Notes: generated by a model from the sequence alone, not told the origin. A DNA stretch of 64,000 bases from Megalonaias nervosa (GCA_016617855.1 JAECUM010004310.1:62001-126000); one strand, 5' to 3'; positions 12,000 through 25,084 are shown, counted from the first letter of the stretch. Program-made: numbers and translations.

Positions 12000-13125
12000 G
12001 TTCCATGTGTCAGGGAGCGGCTTTGAAAGGGAAAAATTTTACCTTTGGCAAATCCAGTAGAAGTCATGAAACCACATCCTTATGAAACTGGAATGACTGG
12101 GCATGGTAACCTGTTGCACCGCAGCTATAGGTCCCACCAGATTGAGTCGTGCCTTTCTGGATGAAAGATCACAGCTAGAGAAGTGGACTTGGATCTCCAT
12201 CCTGAGGCATGGATAATAACAGAACAGTTTCACTTATATGCAGTGTTTGTGGTGACTGTCCTAACTGGATGAGCCAAGATGCAAAGCAGAATTATTTGGA
12301 TTGGGGTTATTTTCCAGTATGAAGAATGAATAATCCACTTTATACAGGATGAAAATATCTGTGGCAATATATTGTCCTTTCCCACTATGAGGAGCAAGAT
12401 AGGCATGATCTCCCTCAATGCTACAGCTCTTTCTTTCTTGAATACCACTTCAGAACTCACACTGGGTCCAGTAGATGACCTTGAGATGAAGCTTTCAGAG
12501 TAGACACAAATTTTGTTTAAAAAGTCTGACTCGTCATGAACCTGTTCTTGGCAGTGAAAGCAGGGGTTTTCGTGAGTGATAATGACCCATCTTGTAGAAA
12601 CTGTATGTACCGGTAAACAGGTCCAATATGATGGGTGAACCAAACAAACTCGTGAGAGTGGTTTAAATGGGGTCTTGCTCAACCAAGTTAGTACCTATGA
12701 TAGTTTCCGCTTGGACAAGGATCCAGCATCATTGTAATCAAAATTGGACAGAAATTTGGATAGGTCTTTGGTTTGTCTAATATCTTGTCCTCCTTGATGA
12801 TGCTATGTATCAGTGATTCTGGAATGGTAGGTTTTAATTGTGAATTGTGAGACATGCTCACTGCTTTTCCGCAGAGAGTGTAGGAAGTTGGTTATTGAGG
12901 TGTGGATGCCTGCAGTGGTGTATAATGTCCTTGTGTACTTCAGTGTGAGAATATATTCCCTCGTCTTTATATACCTTTAAGGTGGAAGGCCATCTCTCTT
13001 GAGTGACTTCTCCACCCTGGTGTTGAAAACCAATTGTTTCTGAGGGTGTATTTCAATAAGATTCAGACCTGATTCAGATCTCTGGGTTGCGATGAAACAC
13101 AAGTGCCATTGTGATTATTGAGTAG
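12000..13125 (-). pseudogene. Probable 3' part of a DIRS-like element (recombinase region not confirmed)
   Basis: This lies downstream, in minus-strand sense, of recognisable DIRS reverse transcriptase and RNase H pieces, where DIRS elements carry a tyrosine recombinase. A 150-codon minus frame (12,230-12,682) is open here, but I could not identify the recombinase catalytic residues (R-H-R-Y) in any frame. The assignment is by position only. Confidence 0.3.
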
Positions 13126-13335
13126 ATGAGGGAATATTTCATTTTCTTGGTAGATTCTGTTGCAAGATTGATGAGGTCAGTGATCCAAAAGTCCCATAGA
13201 TTGGAGCAATCAGTGTGTAGTGACACTCTGATTCTCTTGCATGCTGTATCACCTTCAAAACCAGAGGAGTTTGAGGGTAAACATATACATTCAGGCCATT
13301 CCAATCTATAGAAAGAGCATTGACTGTCCATGCCT
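13126..13335 (-). pseudogene. DIRS-like pol remnant: region after RNase H
   Basis: The minus-strand reading in this interval gives ALSIDWNGLNVYVYPQTP followed by KVIQHARESECHYTLIAPIY and a C-terminal NLPRK. In DIRS polyproteins this corresponds to the conserved W-GL-AY-FPP block followed by the LVAP-W and LP blocks between RNase H and the recombinase. It is in the same orientation as the RT piece at 14.4 kb. A stop follows the LPRK. Confidence 0.65.
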
Positions 13336-14059
13336 TTTCTTATCCAGGACTGGTAAGGCAAAGATTAGGAATTTGGTATTCCACCTTGTTGCAAATAGGG
13401 TCATATATACACATTTACTCATTTTAAATGAAATATAAATTGTTCTTTTAAAATTTAACACTACTTTTCTTTAACCAAAGTCTATTCAATCCTAATTATT
13501 GAATGCTCTGCACCTTAACTGTCATCAAGAAACTTAAGATGAAAATTATTAATCTCTGTGGTCTTTTACAATGGTGGCCATGTACTATACTTGGGTCGAG
13601 AAAAGAGCACTTCGAGTGGAATCGTCATAATATCTGGTAGTACAAACTTGTTTATCATGATATGCATAGCTTTCATTGTGACATCACAGCACGCGACATT
13701 CAATCCGGATTGTACTGGATCACACCTTTAGGTTCATTTTGTCCAAAACTGTCAACATACTGTAACATTGATTTTGCCATATGTACTTCTTGGAGCATAT
13801 AAATAATGGCCTTCAAAGGAATTTGGATGTATAAGAATTCAAATGAAGTGAATACTTTCCACTTAAAGGTAAGTAGAATCAAATTCTAAAAAATTACAGC
13901 CATTACTGAAATAGTTGGTGTTTAATGCCAACGTGACTTGTACTATAGTTGGTTCATGTGGGACCATGAACACACTAATACATTTAGCCAGCATAGGATA
14001 TGTTGAACTTCCACATGGATTTGTCATTGAAGAGACCACTTTAGAAAATCCCTAACAAG

Positions 14060-14580
14060 AATACAAAAGGCTTGGGGACTTAGTTCCATTTGTAATAAGT
14101 CACCACAGTGGAGTTATTGGACAGAAAGAGAACTCCATTCTCATGTAGGTTCTCCAGCCACCAATGAAAAGCTTTTGAAACTGTTTTCATTACAAGATTG
14201 TTGATTGGTAAGTGATGACCCTCAGGGGGCAACTTTCCATTGCCATACTATAATGATACGAGTCATCTCCCCAGTCCTCTGTGTTTGCATCCATACAGAT
14301 TGTACTAATTCAATTCTCATCTCTGAGGAGGGCATACTCTATCATCTTGGGTGTTGAGTTCCAGACCTAGATGACTAAAATCTTGAGATTGTATGAGGTT
14401 GAAGACGTCCTTGTTGGCAAGGTTGGCAAATCAAAGAAACTTCCTGGAAGTTGTGTGAATGAGGACATGGAAGTCATGCCTCATCTAAGTCCACACTAAT
14501 TGCATGGTCTCCCTAATGGATGGAATTTATAATGTGTGGTTGCATACCATTTTGAACCAAATAACACAAATGAGTTGATT
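14060..14580 (-). pseudogene. DIRS-like pol remnant: reverse transcriptase and RNase H patches
   Basis: Minus-strand frames give AISVDLDEA (about 14,474-14,502), then FHVLIHTTSRKFL, the DIRS/Gypsy-type RT motif A region with the conserved Asp. About 115 codons later they give NNSTVVTYY (about 14,093-14,119), matching the RNase H block D-N-(S/T)-VV-Y of DIRS elements with Asn in place of the Asp. The distance is much shorter than in an intact polyprotein, so RT motifs including the catalytic DD box have been deleted. Several stops and shifts interrupt the reading. Confidence 0.6.
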
Positions 14581-15149
14581 GATTGTGCTTAGGTCACATG
14601 ACATAGAGCCACGTTTCTAGCTGAGGAAACCCTGGACAAAGGAGGAGGAGCTCTGAAAGTGATACCAAGTCCCTCAGAAACTACTTGTCAGGTTCATATG
14701 TCATCATGGCAAATCTTCCCCATCCTGCAGCAAAAAGATTGGAGCCTTCCCCTACCAGGATCTATAATAAGGGCAGTGTGAAGATAATTTCATTTGAGAT
14801 AGGTAGGATCACATGGAGAGAAATGCTTGCATAAACGATCACCCTCTCTCAGCCTCTTGTTGACTTTAGTTCAGGTGAACTGTGGTTTTCTGTGGTTATA
14901 AATTCAATAGGGCTGCTTCCCTCTGGCCTATGTTTTAGGGATGGCCCTGTGATCTTTTGTTGATTGCCTCAAAAATCCCTCCACTTTGGCTGAGACGGTG
15001 AAGGAGGGAATGAAGATATCCTTGGTGTCTTTTTTGCATGATCCTGATATTAAAGAAAAGGTAGATGATTAAGGTGGCAAGTGTAGTTTGGCCCTATGAT
15101 AATCTTTAAACAAGATGCAGGTAGAGAGCACTGCATCTCATTCCACCAA

Positions 15150-15740
15150 TCACATGTTACTGGTTATAGCTGCTGTTAAGGCCTTGGCCAGAGTATGTTG
15201 GGCCACTATGTTCAAGATGCAAGTTTTTCTATAAACAGACTTGCATGCTTGTATGGTGAGATTCAGGGTGGAAGAAGATGAGCTGTATTCCGCCATAGAT
15301 ATTAGGTCTAGTATCGAGCTCATGGCCACAACATTACACATCAGGTGCTGGGAATCTAAATAGGACACTGGGTAATGAGGATTGTAGAATCGTCGATTAC
15401 AATTCGAAGGAAGGCACCTGCAAGAAAAAAACTTAGGTAGACTTAAAATGTCAGTAACTTTTGCACACTTTGGAAGCACTTGAAAGTAGATTCTTTCTTA
15501 CTCAATGATTACCTGATGTTGGATCTGTAGACCAGGCAGGTGTTGTAAAGGAATGACCATGACAGAACTCCGATGGGATTAGGAGGAAAACTTCTTCAGT
15601 CCAGGCCTGTAAGGCTGAGTTTTCACACATTATAGTAAGACCTAATATCGATGAGGAAAAGGATAATGGTAGTGAAGCTGATATCTCATGTGCTACCTGT
15701 GGAGTAGCTGGAGAAGAATGTTGAGGAAGATGGCTCATTA
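15150..15740 (-). pseudogene. Possible gag-like part of the DIRS remnant
   Basis: Two minus-strand frames (15,150-15,479 and 15,502-15,738) lie just upstream of the RT patch in transcript sense. They are rich in Ser, Leu and Ala with helical character, as in the Gag-like first ORF of DIRS elements. No diagnostic motif is visible, so the link rests on position and composition. Confidence 0.3.
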
Positions 15741-15778
15741 CACTTGTTGCACATCATGAGTTAGATCCCATATAGGTT

Positions 15779-16110
15779 CCCATTGTGGTCAAGTCAAGCA
15801 ACATCTCTTGGATACTGAGGCACCAAGCTCAACATCATATGCAGTAAGTGCACTATGTAGGTAGACTGCTCCATGAGAGTGCTTGTATAAACTGGGCATC
15901 ATCTGCAGGTGGACGTCATGCACAGGAAGTGTCTAGCAGCACCATGTGGGTTAGACTGATCCATGAGAGGGCCTGTATAAAGTGCACATCTTCCACAGGA
16001 AGGTCTAGCAGAACTAAGTGGGTTAGACTGCTGTATAAACCGGGTTCTTGGGTATTGAGACACTAAGCTGGGCATTGTACACAGCATGTGCCAAAGCAAT
16101 ACTATGTGAG
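15779..16110. repeat. Minisatellite, about three units of about 100-110 bp
   Basis: The words GTAGACTGCTCCATGAGAG, TGTATAAACTGGGCATC and TCTAGCAGCACCATGTGGGT recur at about 15,857, 15,950 and 16,015 and partly at 16,070, with some copies shortened. Confidence 0.7.
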
Positions 16111-17143
16111 TCATGGAACTGGACAAAATTCATTCTTCTGGTTGCTCATACTGCATAATCAATTGAGGTTGTGACCCATTGTGATCAGATATATATGGCC
16201 AAGTGTGGTCATGAAGGAACAGGGCCATCTTGACTAACATGACGATGCCTATTTCTTGAGGTTGGGACAGGGTACAAGATATTGATCTATGTAGCTGGTC
16301 TGTAAATTCTCATATGTGAGATGGTAACTGAGGCTGTAATTGCTCTCTGTCTTGCTCCCCAGCAAGTGATATAGTTTCAAACCCTTGCATGCATGTTGAT
16401 GACATTGTTGTCCCTCAAGGTGTGCTTCTGTGCCTTCCCCTTTAGAACTCCTAATATTGCATTCCATAGACTTTAGTCCATAACATGCAAGTCAAACACG
16501 TATTCCTTGAATGACAACCAGACTGAATTCCACTTGTGGAGTGGTTGTCAATCTGGTCTCACCTATGGCCTAAGTCTGTAAAACAAAATAGAACAAACAA
16601 TATATACAGGTGTGGCGCAGCATGCATCCTGCTTTATGAATTTCAGAATGTCTATGCAGAGCTACACACTATGACAATTACATGTACTTGTAAAAGGGTG
16701 CACTTGACCTGTACAGGTAGAGTATCAGAACATCACTTTTAATACTTATCATGTGGATGCTAAATATCAGTTCTAATAAAAAGTTACCTGTAGGAGAGGT
16801 ACCAAATTGTCGCTTATAGTGACTATAATGTGGATGCTGTGACTAAACAATGCATAAGAGAAAATATAACTGTACATTTCCACCCATGGTGGAAACTACA
16901 CAATAATATAAATGAGTTTTCTATAGCACACCATACATTAACAGCCACTAAAGCATCATTATTGATATTTGCAAAATGGATGCTACACTATCCATTGTAA
17001 GACAACATTATCTGTAGGAAAAGCCAAATGATGTTCTATAAAGGTAAAATCAGTAAAGCATCCCATATATAACTATGAAGGCTAGATTAATATAGAAAAC
17101 TTACCTGTATGTATCTGAATATAGTGGAAATTAAACAGCAATG
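16111..17143. other. Sequence without recognisable gene
   Basis: Short frames only. A GTGGATGCT word recurs near 16,750, 16,830 and 16,978 but is too short to define a repeat. Nothing else seen. Confidence 0.5.
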
Positions 17144-19553
17144 CAGTGAAACCCCTCAAAACTGAAAACCCTTGGACTCATAGAATTTTTTCAGTTTCAA
17201 GAGGTTTTCAGTTTACTGAGGATTTTGCAGATATGAGAAAAGAAGTCTCTTTCTGAGCACTTTTGGGGTGAGAGAGAGAGAGAATGCATTTATGAGACCA
17301 TCAGTATCAGTGTGTGTAAAAGTGCACAAAATTAAGAAATCTGTTATATTTTATTTTAAATACATGCATTTAATGAAGAATTAGTTGAACAATACACATT
17401 CCTACCAAAAATCATATTCTGTCACAAGAATAAATAACAGTTGCTCCACGTATAAATACAGTCCTCATCACAAGAAACATCTGAGGAACAAAATACAGTA
17501 CTTTTATAACTTTACTATAAGTCCACTGGAATTATGATTGATACTCCACAATGTTTAAATACTCTATTCATGATGGTCACAGTTCAAGAGCATGGCTTGA
17601 AGAAAACGTGGAGTGTTGTCTGTTGTTTCTTACATCATTCTGTAACTAATGTGGCTTGTGTTAATGACTCTATTTCTTGTGTCAAAGCCAAATAATGGTC
17701 ATCCTTAGAAATCACAAATTGTTTTAATCTCTTTATAAGGTCTAAAACTTCAGGGTTTGTAATATCACTGCCAGGTGGCTCCGAAATTAAATTGTCATCA
17801 TCATATTCACTGCTTTCATCATGGGCCTAATTTTGCTTTCATGAAACCATGACACAGGTTCAAAGTCATGTGACTCAGACATAGATCAGGTCTGTGTGAT
17901 GTACATGTAGCAGTGTACAGGGTCATAGTGATTTGTCTTTCTTTTTAGCTCCTTATGTCACAGGCAAATTTGTAACGTTAATGTCCTTAAAGCAATGATG
18001 TTTCTGAGCCATGCCAATTATAAGTAGTTTCAATTTCTTGTTCACAACACTGCATGCAAAACATCACTGTTTTGAGTAAAGACAGATGACAGTCATGGCT
18101 ACTTAAATATATATATATAATTATTTTTCTCTATTGAAAATCATTTCAGTAAATATCACTTTTAGAATACTGCTTTGTCGGTCTCCAGCAGCAAAATGCC
18201 AGAAGTGAGGCCACATGCCTGGTTAATAAAGCCCCGATATTTAATTTAAAAAAATAAACAAAGTTCAATTGATCAATTGTATACAAATGAATAGCATCAA
18301 TCACAATTATAGTCTGACTATACCAACCCGTTTGTTTGTACCCCTCTACTGATTTCAATAATGGAAACCTTTAATGTGATAAAAAAATGCAAGGAACTTA
18401 GTCAGTTCATTCATTGATTTATATTTTCTAACCTGATTGCGAGCAAAATGGTCCTAACACCATCATCGTCTGCACGTTTAATGCTTAACGGAAGTTTTCA
18501 ATATAATAGATGGACATGCTCGAGATCCATTTCCACTTTCTGGACAAGTCCATTTTCAGCAATGGGGTATGTACACGACTACAGATCTACATACGTGTCA
18601 TCTGCTTCCGATATTTACAATGTCGAATCAAGCAAAGGAAAAGAATGACAACAACAAATTTGCCTTTCATGTGGATTTAACAAGCAGTTTAATTAATATG
18701 TTCATGTGTGCAAAGGGATATAATTCCAAACTCTCAACATTATGGAAATTTACAGAATTATCCGGCATTTACTGAATAGGATGAACTACGTCATTGTGAA
18801 GTCTGATGGAAATAAATTAGACCATAGTGTACGCAATATGGCGCTGTGTTAGAATGGAAAGTCCGTTAAGCATGAGAGGTGCAAACGGATGCCAGTATTA
18901 GTGCCATTCTGGTCACAGTCAGGTTAGAAATTATAAATCAATGATTCAGTTGACTTAGTTCTGTGCATTTTTTTATCGCATTAAACATTTTCGTTATTGA
19001 AATCGGGAGGGGGGTACAAAAAAATGGGGATGTGAAGTCAGACTAAAGGTAATCACCAGATAAACAGTGTTTCTTAAATGGCATGCCTACAGGTATTTAG
19101 TTACATTTAATACATGTAATTAGCCTAAACAGCTGACTCTTTTGTATGGTGCAAAGACTTAAGATAAGCCAATTTTCACCCTTAATCTGTGTCTGCGCAG
19201 ATGTCAAGTGTTGTTTTAACCATGCATTCCCTTGGGACATTTTCGGGTTCCTTGTTTGACAGATCGGACCACTATAGTATCTGTTACCCATGATTAATCT
19301 GTTCAAGCATGTGTCAGGAATTTAGCAGCTAAATATATTTCCATGCTTGAACTGAGTTCATGGGTTTTATGAGTATTTTCAAGCTTAAAATTGAAATTTG
19401 GGATCAAAGTTTGTTTTGATAATCAGAGTTGAGGGGTTTCGGTGTACTCAGAAAAAAACGTTATTAAAGAAGAAAAAATGGGCAACTAAAAAAGAAATTT
19501 AGTTTTGATGGGATTCTGGTATACTGAGGTGTCGGTTTTGAGGAGCTTCACTG
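17144..19553. mobile_element. Pogo/Tigger-like DNA transposon with terminal inverted repeats (decayed)
   Basis: The left end CAGTGAAACCCCTCAAAACT and the reverse complement of the right end CAGTGAAGCTCCTCAAAACC match at about 21 of the first 26 bases. CAGTG-A-CC-CTC is the end type of pogo/Tigger elements. Both ends are flanked by TG rather than the TA expected for this superfamily, which may reflect mutation or a shifted end. Inside, only the C-terminal part of a minus-strand transposase is recognised (17,575-17,865), so the element is internally deleted. Confidence 0.65.
17575..17865 (-). pseudogene. Pogo-like transposase C-terminus with PIP-box-like end
   Basis: On the minus strand one frame reads SEYDDDNLISEPPGSDI, then a helical segment LDLIKRLKQFVISKDDHYL, a stop, and then KKQQTTLHVFFKP. 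Pogo and Tigger transposases end in an acidic region, a short helix and a Q-x-x-(I/L)-x-x-F-F motif that binds the sliding clamp PCNA. The QTTLHVFF here fits that motif. The DNA-binding and catalytic domains were not found in the rest of the element. Confidence 0.6.
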
Positions 19554-19559
19554 TGTTAT

Positions 19560-22500
19560 GTAAGTTTTCTATATCACACACCAGACCTACACCTATTAAA
19601 TATGGCTATAGCAATGTGAGGGAATGCCATCACAACCCATGTAGGAATGTACCAAGGGAATCTAAGTGTGTGAAGGTGGCAAAGTGATAACATAAAAAAG
19701 TCAGAAACTTTGTCATCTACAAAAGAAAGAACAGAAAGTTGAAGATGTCTAGATGGAATATATATCCCTACAAAAATGAATCTCCTCTAGGGATTCCACT
19801 AGGGTTGTGCAACTACCTATAAGGATGAAAAAGTGTGCACAAGACCAAATTTTACTGGTACAAATGCTGATCAGCCAGTATCATGAATGCATGGTTTATC
19901 ATTTTCATAAGTATGGAAAATTATGTTGTAAGCAATACTTTAGAGAAATGAAATGAAATGAATGCGTTTCTGACCTTTACATGATCTGAGGTGATAACAG
20001 ACATCAAAAATCAACACCACAATTCCAAGTTCAAAATTTCCTCTGACCTTTCACAAATCATTTTAGATATTTTAACATTTATTGACAAAAGTTGGAATTT
20101 GCCACCCAACCCTCTGCACAGTGGTGGAATAGGATATCTGCTTACTAGCAGGCCTAGCAAATTTAAACAACCTCAGAAATTGTGATTATGAAATTTGTTA
20201 TGTCTGTAATCTATATACGAGGTGCAACTAAAGCTTCGATGAAATATGTCCTGGTACTTGCCATTTGCATTATTAATCACATGACTAAATAAATATCGCA
20301 CCCAACATGACATGACATCAGAGGTCCGGTAGTCACATGATATCAACAATAAACCTCTATTCAGTATTATTATACAACAAAAATATTAAATGAAAGTCAC
20401 ATAATGTTTACAAAACGAACTAAAGGATACTTAATTCTCAACATATTTATTCTGAGAACAATGACCAGAAACCTGTTGCTGTCACAGTAACCTGGAGAAA
20501 GCCAGATTCATCAAGCAGAGAGCACATGTTAATGTGGTAGTCATAAGATACCAACACAAACATTGCTGACAAGTGCTCTATGCCTCGTGAATTCCAACTT
20601 TTCAATAGTCAATTGGCTCCTACAGCATACTCGAACATAAATGTCAAAATATCTAAAATGGGTGGTCAGGGTCAGAGGAAAATCGGACTACATGATGCTA
20701 TTCCACTATCATCAGTCTGTCACCAACTTAATACACACACGATTAACAACTTTGCTTCAGAGTTCACTTATAAAGTAAACAGTTAAGATGTTTACATGCA
20801 CTACTTAAAATGTTTAATTTTAGTGGCTTGGTTTGAGTGAAAGCCTTCAGCTTTCAGCATGGCTTAGATCACATGACTTACGGTCATCCATAAATAGAAG
20901 GCATCAAAATCCAAACCAAGCCAATCCCTCAGCAAATAATTTGTTTTGAACAAAAAGAAATAAAAATTTGTATTTACATCTATGAAGCAGAAATATGGGT
21001 GCTTAATTTTTTATTGCTTCGCACACCAGCAATTAGTTGCACACAGCAGCACCAGAAGGAGAGTTGGCTTATCTCTTTGATGGCTTAGGCATTGATTTGA
21101 CAAGATCTACATGTAATGAAACTGGCTTCAAGGCTCCCTCACATGCTAAGCTGCAGCAGCAATCCAATGCTGTTTCATTAATTTGATAACCATGGGAACT
21201 CCAGCCCTAACTGTAAGCTGTCTAGTTTCATTTAACTTTTGGAATATAAGTGTTTCTCATGGCTTGAAAGTTTACTACGAAACTACACTACTTCAAAATT
21301 TACATCAATCTTAATCATGCAATGGCAACAAGGTAGCTTTTTGTTATTAATAGTTTGAAGGAGTTAAGGAGTTAGATTTCTAGCTCCTCAGACACTTCTT
21401 TCTGTGACTGAGTTTCGTTGTAATTGCAGTAAGCTGCATCTAGGTAGTCGAGACTGTTGATGAATTTGTTGGTGAAGCATGATCAGTTGTCAATACCTCA
21501 CCAATGTAACAATGCTACATTGCTGACAACTGTCAATACAAATGAATTGAAACCAGAGTATGTTAAAACTAGTTGACTGGTTGTTTTTGGTGTAGAGGAG
21601 ATCTGTCATCAATGCTGATTTATAACTCTAAGCATTGGAAACAAACAAACAAGTTATAAAACAATTTTTGCATATTTGTTGTCATTTTTACATGCAAATG
21701 AAACTTAATTGTTATGATTGTCATATCTAGGTTTATCATATCTAGATGCATCACCCATCAACTTGAACTTTGATACGTATTTCTTAGTGTTTTAAGAGAA
21801 GAATTCCAGTTACTGTAATGGTTTCACAGCCCAAATGTTTATGAAAAAATGCAAAGAAAGCATTGAGCTGCATCAAATGGTAGTGGTAGATCACTGACTG
21901 GCTGAAACCCCTGCACTAAATTCTGTGCATACCATGATTTTGTAGGCTTTGTTTCCAAAGGGTTCAAGGCAAAAGGATTAATCTGATGGTAGTGCGAGAA
22001 TACTTACAGTGTAGCTCACCTTAATTTTTGCTTCTCCAGCCATCATAGCAGAGCACTTGCAACTGTTCACATTTTGTCATTATGAGATAATAATGATGAG
22101 CAATGTTTTTTTACCTTCTAAGGGTTGAGGTACATCATAGTGATTGACAACTGAATATTCAGTGCATGAATGCCAACCTCAAAAAGAATTAGATGTCTGC
22201 ATGATTCAAAATGGTTATCAGATGAATAACTAAATGTGTAAATAGACAATAAAATGAAATTTACTTTTAAAGAGTTTTTTTTTATTTTGTAAATATACAT
22301 GTATGAAAAGATTGACTTGTTAAAAAATGTCACTGGCTGAGAAATTTACACTAGTAACCACCTGGCATTTCCTTTCATTATATGGTATGGTATTCATAAT
22401 ACCCATGGGTAGCCTCGCTAATCTGAGCTGGTCTGCCAAATCTTGACCTCAAACAGGTGTTAACTTGGAATGACTGAATACAGCTGTAGCATATTTAATA

Positions 22501-22670
22501 AGCATGTAAATACCACTACAAAGCCATGTGATTCATCTAATAATGGAAGTGGCAACAAAAACTAGAAGGAATTTCCTACCTAGTGGTATTAATTGATAAT
22601 GGAATATGGTACTGCACTTCTACACGAGTAAGATCAGTCATCAAGTAAGTGAACAATACAGATTTACAAT
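19560..22670. other. Sequence without recognisable gene
   Basis: Short AT-rich frames on both strands with no domain signature. The start of a tandem GAAATGAAATGAAATGAA run lies near 19,945. No splice-flanked frame of convincing length was seen. Confidence 0.5.
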
Positions 22671-22679
22671 CGTGAAGAC

Positions 22680-22718
22680 ATCTCTGTCTGTCTGTCTGTC
22701 ACTCTGTCTGTCTCTCTC
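22680..22718. repeat. (CTGT)n microsatellite
   Basis: Imperfect CTGT/TCTC run of about 39 bases. Confidence 0.9.
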
Positions 22719-23039
22719 AATGGTGCATACATTTTATTTGACCATTAAGTGCAAGAAGAAACTTGTGATGAAATATGTCTTTGTCATGGTTATTCATCTT
22801 CTTCTAACTTGTAAATTCTAACACATATATATGTAATCAAATTTAAACAACATATATTACAAACAACATACATTACTGGTGCATGCTGCTTTAGCACAAG
22901 TACATCTGATCTGTGTTAATTTTTAATACTGACAATCATGTAATTGTTTTTAATGTGGATCCTATATTTTTTTCATACTCTATCTCTTCCCCAAAATGAA
23001 ATATTTTTTACACATTATTGTTTGTACTCTTAGAGATTT

Positions 23040-23170
23040 ATTTTCCATATGAAAAATACGATAAAGTGATTTGGATGACATAATCCATATATAAGTTGAT
23101 TTCGAGTATAAGATGAAGCTAAGATTTTCTGGTCAAAAAGTGTCATCTTATAGGCCAGCAAATACGGTAA
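23040..23170. repeat. Dispersed repeat end, inverted relative of 2.89 kb
   Basis: ATATAAGTTGATTTCGAGTA, then GTCATCTTATAGGCC and AATACGGTAA. This type of TATAAG/TACGGTA end occurs in small DNA transposons. The match to 2893-2985 is partial. Confidence 0.35.
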
Positions 23171-24229
23171 TGTTGATATGGTGTTTGCAGTATGTGCAAA
23201 GAATAAAATGCTCTCTCTTTCAGCTGCACATTATAAAGTCAAAATATTGTCAACTAGGAGTTCTGAAATTTGGTTTGCTGGACTTTGCTATGGGTTATCC
23301 TTTTCTAACTGATGTACAGCTGCTGCATTTTGACATTTTGCTCACTTTCACAATATTGCAACTTTGAAAATAATCATGTCTTGCATTTTATGTTTTGGAA
23401 TAAACTCTGATTTCAAAGAAATGTCACCACTGACCACAAGCTATCCAATACTCACAAAGTAGCCAGTATTCTGTAATAAATATGGCTTAAACATTTTTAT
23501 GCAAGGCAAGTGTGATTTCTTGTATTTCATCAGCATATTTACATAAATGAAAACCAAATGGGTTGTTCAGCTTCATTTACTTTACCTATGCAGATTAGCC
23601 TAATAGGCTGTCCCACAGGAGTGCTGAAAGGACTGCAACACAAAATCCCCCTAGTTATTGTCAGTTAAGTAATTTTTGTGTTGGTATTTATCTCTGATTG
23701 CCTTGACTGCTTTAAATTCATCATTAAATAAGACTTAGCCAATTTAGTCATGGTTTGATTGGGTGGGACTTTCTGTGCCTGACATGACTGAGAGATCACA
23801 TGATATGGTTTTCTGTTTTTTGATTATTCAAGCATTTACAGGTTCATAAATTCCTAATCAGATTGTGAGTTTAGTAAGTCTTGTTTAATTGTGAATTTTA
23901 TTTCCCCTGTAACAAGAAGTGAAGTTTCCATAAACTGTATATTAGAATGTTCTAGATGAGAAAAGTAATAAGTATGTGCATCTGATATATTTATCTGAAA
24001 AATTTGAAAATTAGAACCTCACTAGTACAGCACTATGAAAGTGTAACTATCCAATTTAGGTTTATGATAAAACTTGTGGAGAGTGCAGTCTTTTTTCCAC
24101 CCTACAGTCATTACATTAGTGTTTGAAGACAGTTTTGTCTAAGCTGCAGCACTGTTTGGTGCATGTCAGTTGCTGTGCTAATTGTTCCCAAAATGGATAT
24201 ATCAGTTCCTACCTCCTTCATAACTGTCT
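23171..24229. other. Sequence without recognisable gene
   Basis: No domain-bearing frame on either strand. Confidence 0.5.
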
Positions 24230-24242
24230 TAATCCATATAGC

Positions 24243-24491
24243 GGGGCCCCAAGTGGCCGAGTGATCTAATGCGCTCACCATTACGGATCACTGCCATCTC
24301 ACCTCTGTCTGCGTGGGTTTGAGTCTCAGGTTTGGCCAGTGTGGGTATGTGAGAAAGCTTGCCGGTAGCTTCTCGTGGGTCGATGGTTCTTTCTGGGCTT
24401 TTCCCGGTTTCTTCCTCCACCATTAATACTGGCCACCATGTATAGCTATCTTGTGCTGAAAAATGGCATTAAACCCTATAACAACAACAAA
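24243..24491 (+). mobile_element. tRNA-derived SINE, family A
   Basis: The head contains A-box AAGTGGCCGAGTGATCTAAT and B-box GGGTTTGAGTC, of the Leu/Ser tRNA type with the GTGGCCGAGTGGTCTAA word. The body includes GTGAGAAAGCTTGCC, GGTTCTTTC and ACCATTAATACTGGCC. The tail is (CAA)n. A perfect 13-base target-site duplication TAATCCATATAGC flanks it (24,230-24,242 and 24,492-24,504). It is nearly identical in layout to the copy at 31.56 kb. Confidence 0.9.
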
Positions 24492-24700
24492 TAATCCATA
24501 TAGCTGTGGTACTCTCAGCTGTATTAATCCATCAAGCTCTGGTACTCATGGCTGTTTTAATCAGTCTAAGGTACTCAGTCAGCTGTCTTAATCAAGCTAT
24601 GGTTCTCTCAGCTGTCTTTTTCTAGCTATAATACTCTCAGCTATCTTTAGCTATGGTACTATCAGCTGTCTTAATCCATCTAGCTATGTCACTCAGCAAC
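24492..24700. repeat. Minisatellite, unit about 35 bp, interrupted by SINE A
   Basis: Repeated CTTAATCCATCTAGCTATGG and GTACTCTCAGCTGT words occur about six times. The first unit lies left of the SINE (24,215-24,242), so the SINE inserted into a pre-existing array. Confidence 0.75.
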
Positions 24701-25013
24701 AGCTTTGAAATTTTGAAATGAGCTTGTGTAGTATATCAAATGAAATCAGTTACAGATTTTTACCAGACCTTGAAATATTTTGTAGCAAGCATTTAGATTT
24801 ACTAGAATTGTTCATGATGCAGACAAGGAAGAAAACTTTATTTGTTCACATATCAGAATGGAAGTACTTATGTATTCATGTGTTTTGGTTAAAAATATGT
24901 TATATATTTCTTGAGGCCTTTTATTATATTTATAATAGTTTGTGTTTTTTTACCAATGACCAAAATATCAGCACTTTTTTTAATGAGTTCGAAAGCCAGA
25001 CCTTTATTCTTTT

Positions 25014-25084
25014 GCATCAAGTCTGTGATCATTGCTTGCATCAAGTCTGTGATCATTGCTTGCATCAAGTCTGTGATCATTAAT
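25014..25084. repeat. 24-bp tandem repeat, three copies
   Basis: Unit GCATCAAGTCTGTGATCATTGCTT. The first two copies are identical and the third differs in its last few bases. Near-identity suggests recent expansion. Confidence 0.95.

Noticed and set aside
12230..12682. 150-codon intact gene on the minus strand
   Set aside because: Composition is not protein-like and it lies inside the DIRS remnant; no recombinase residues could be aligned.
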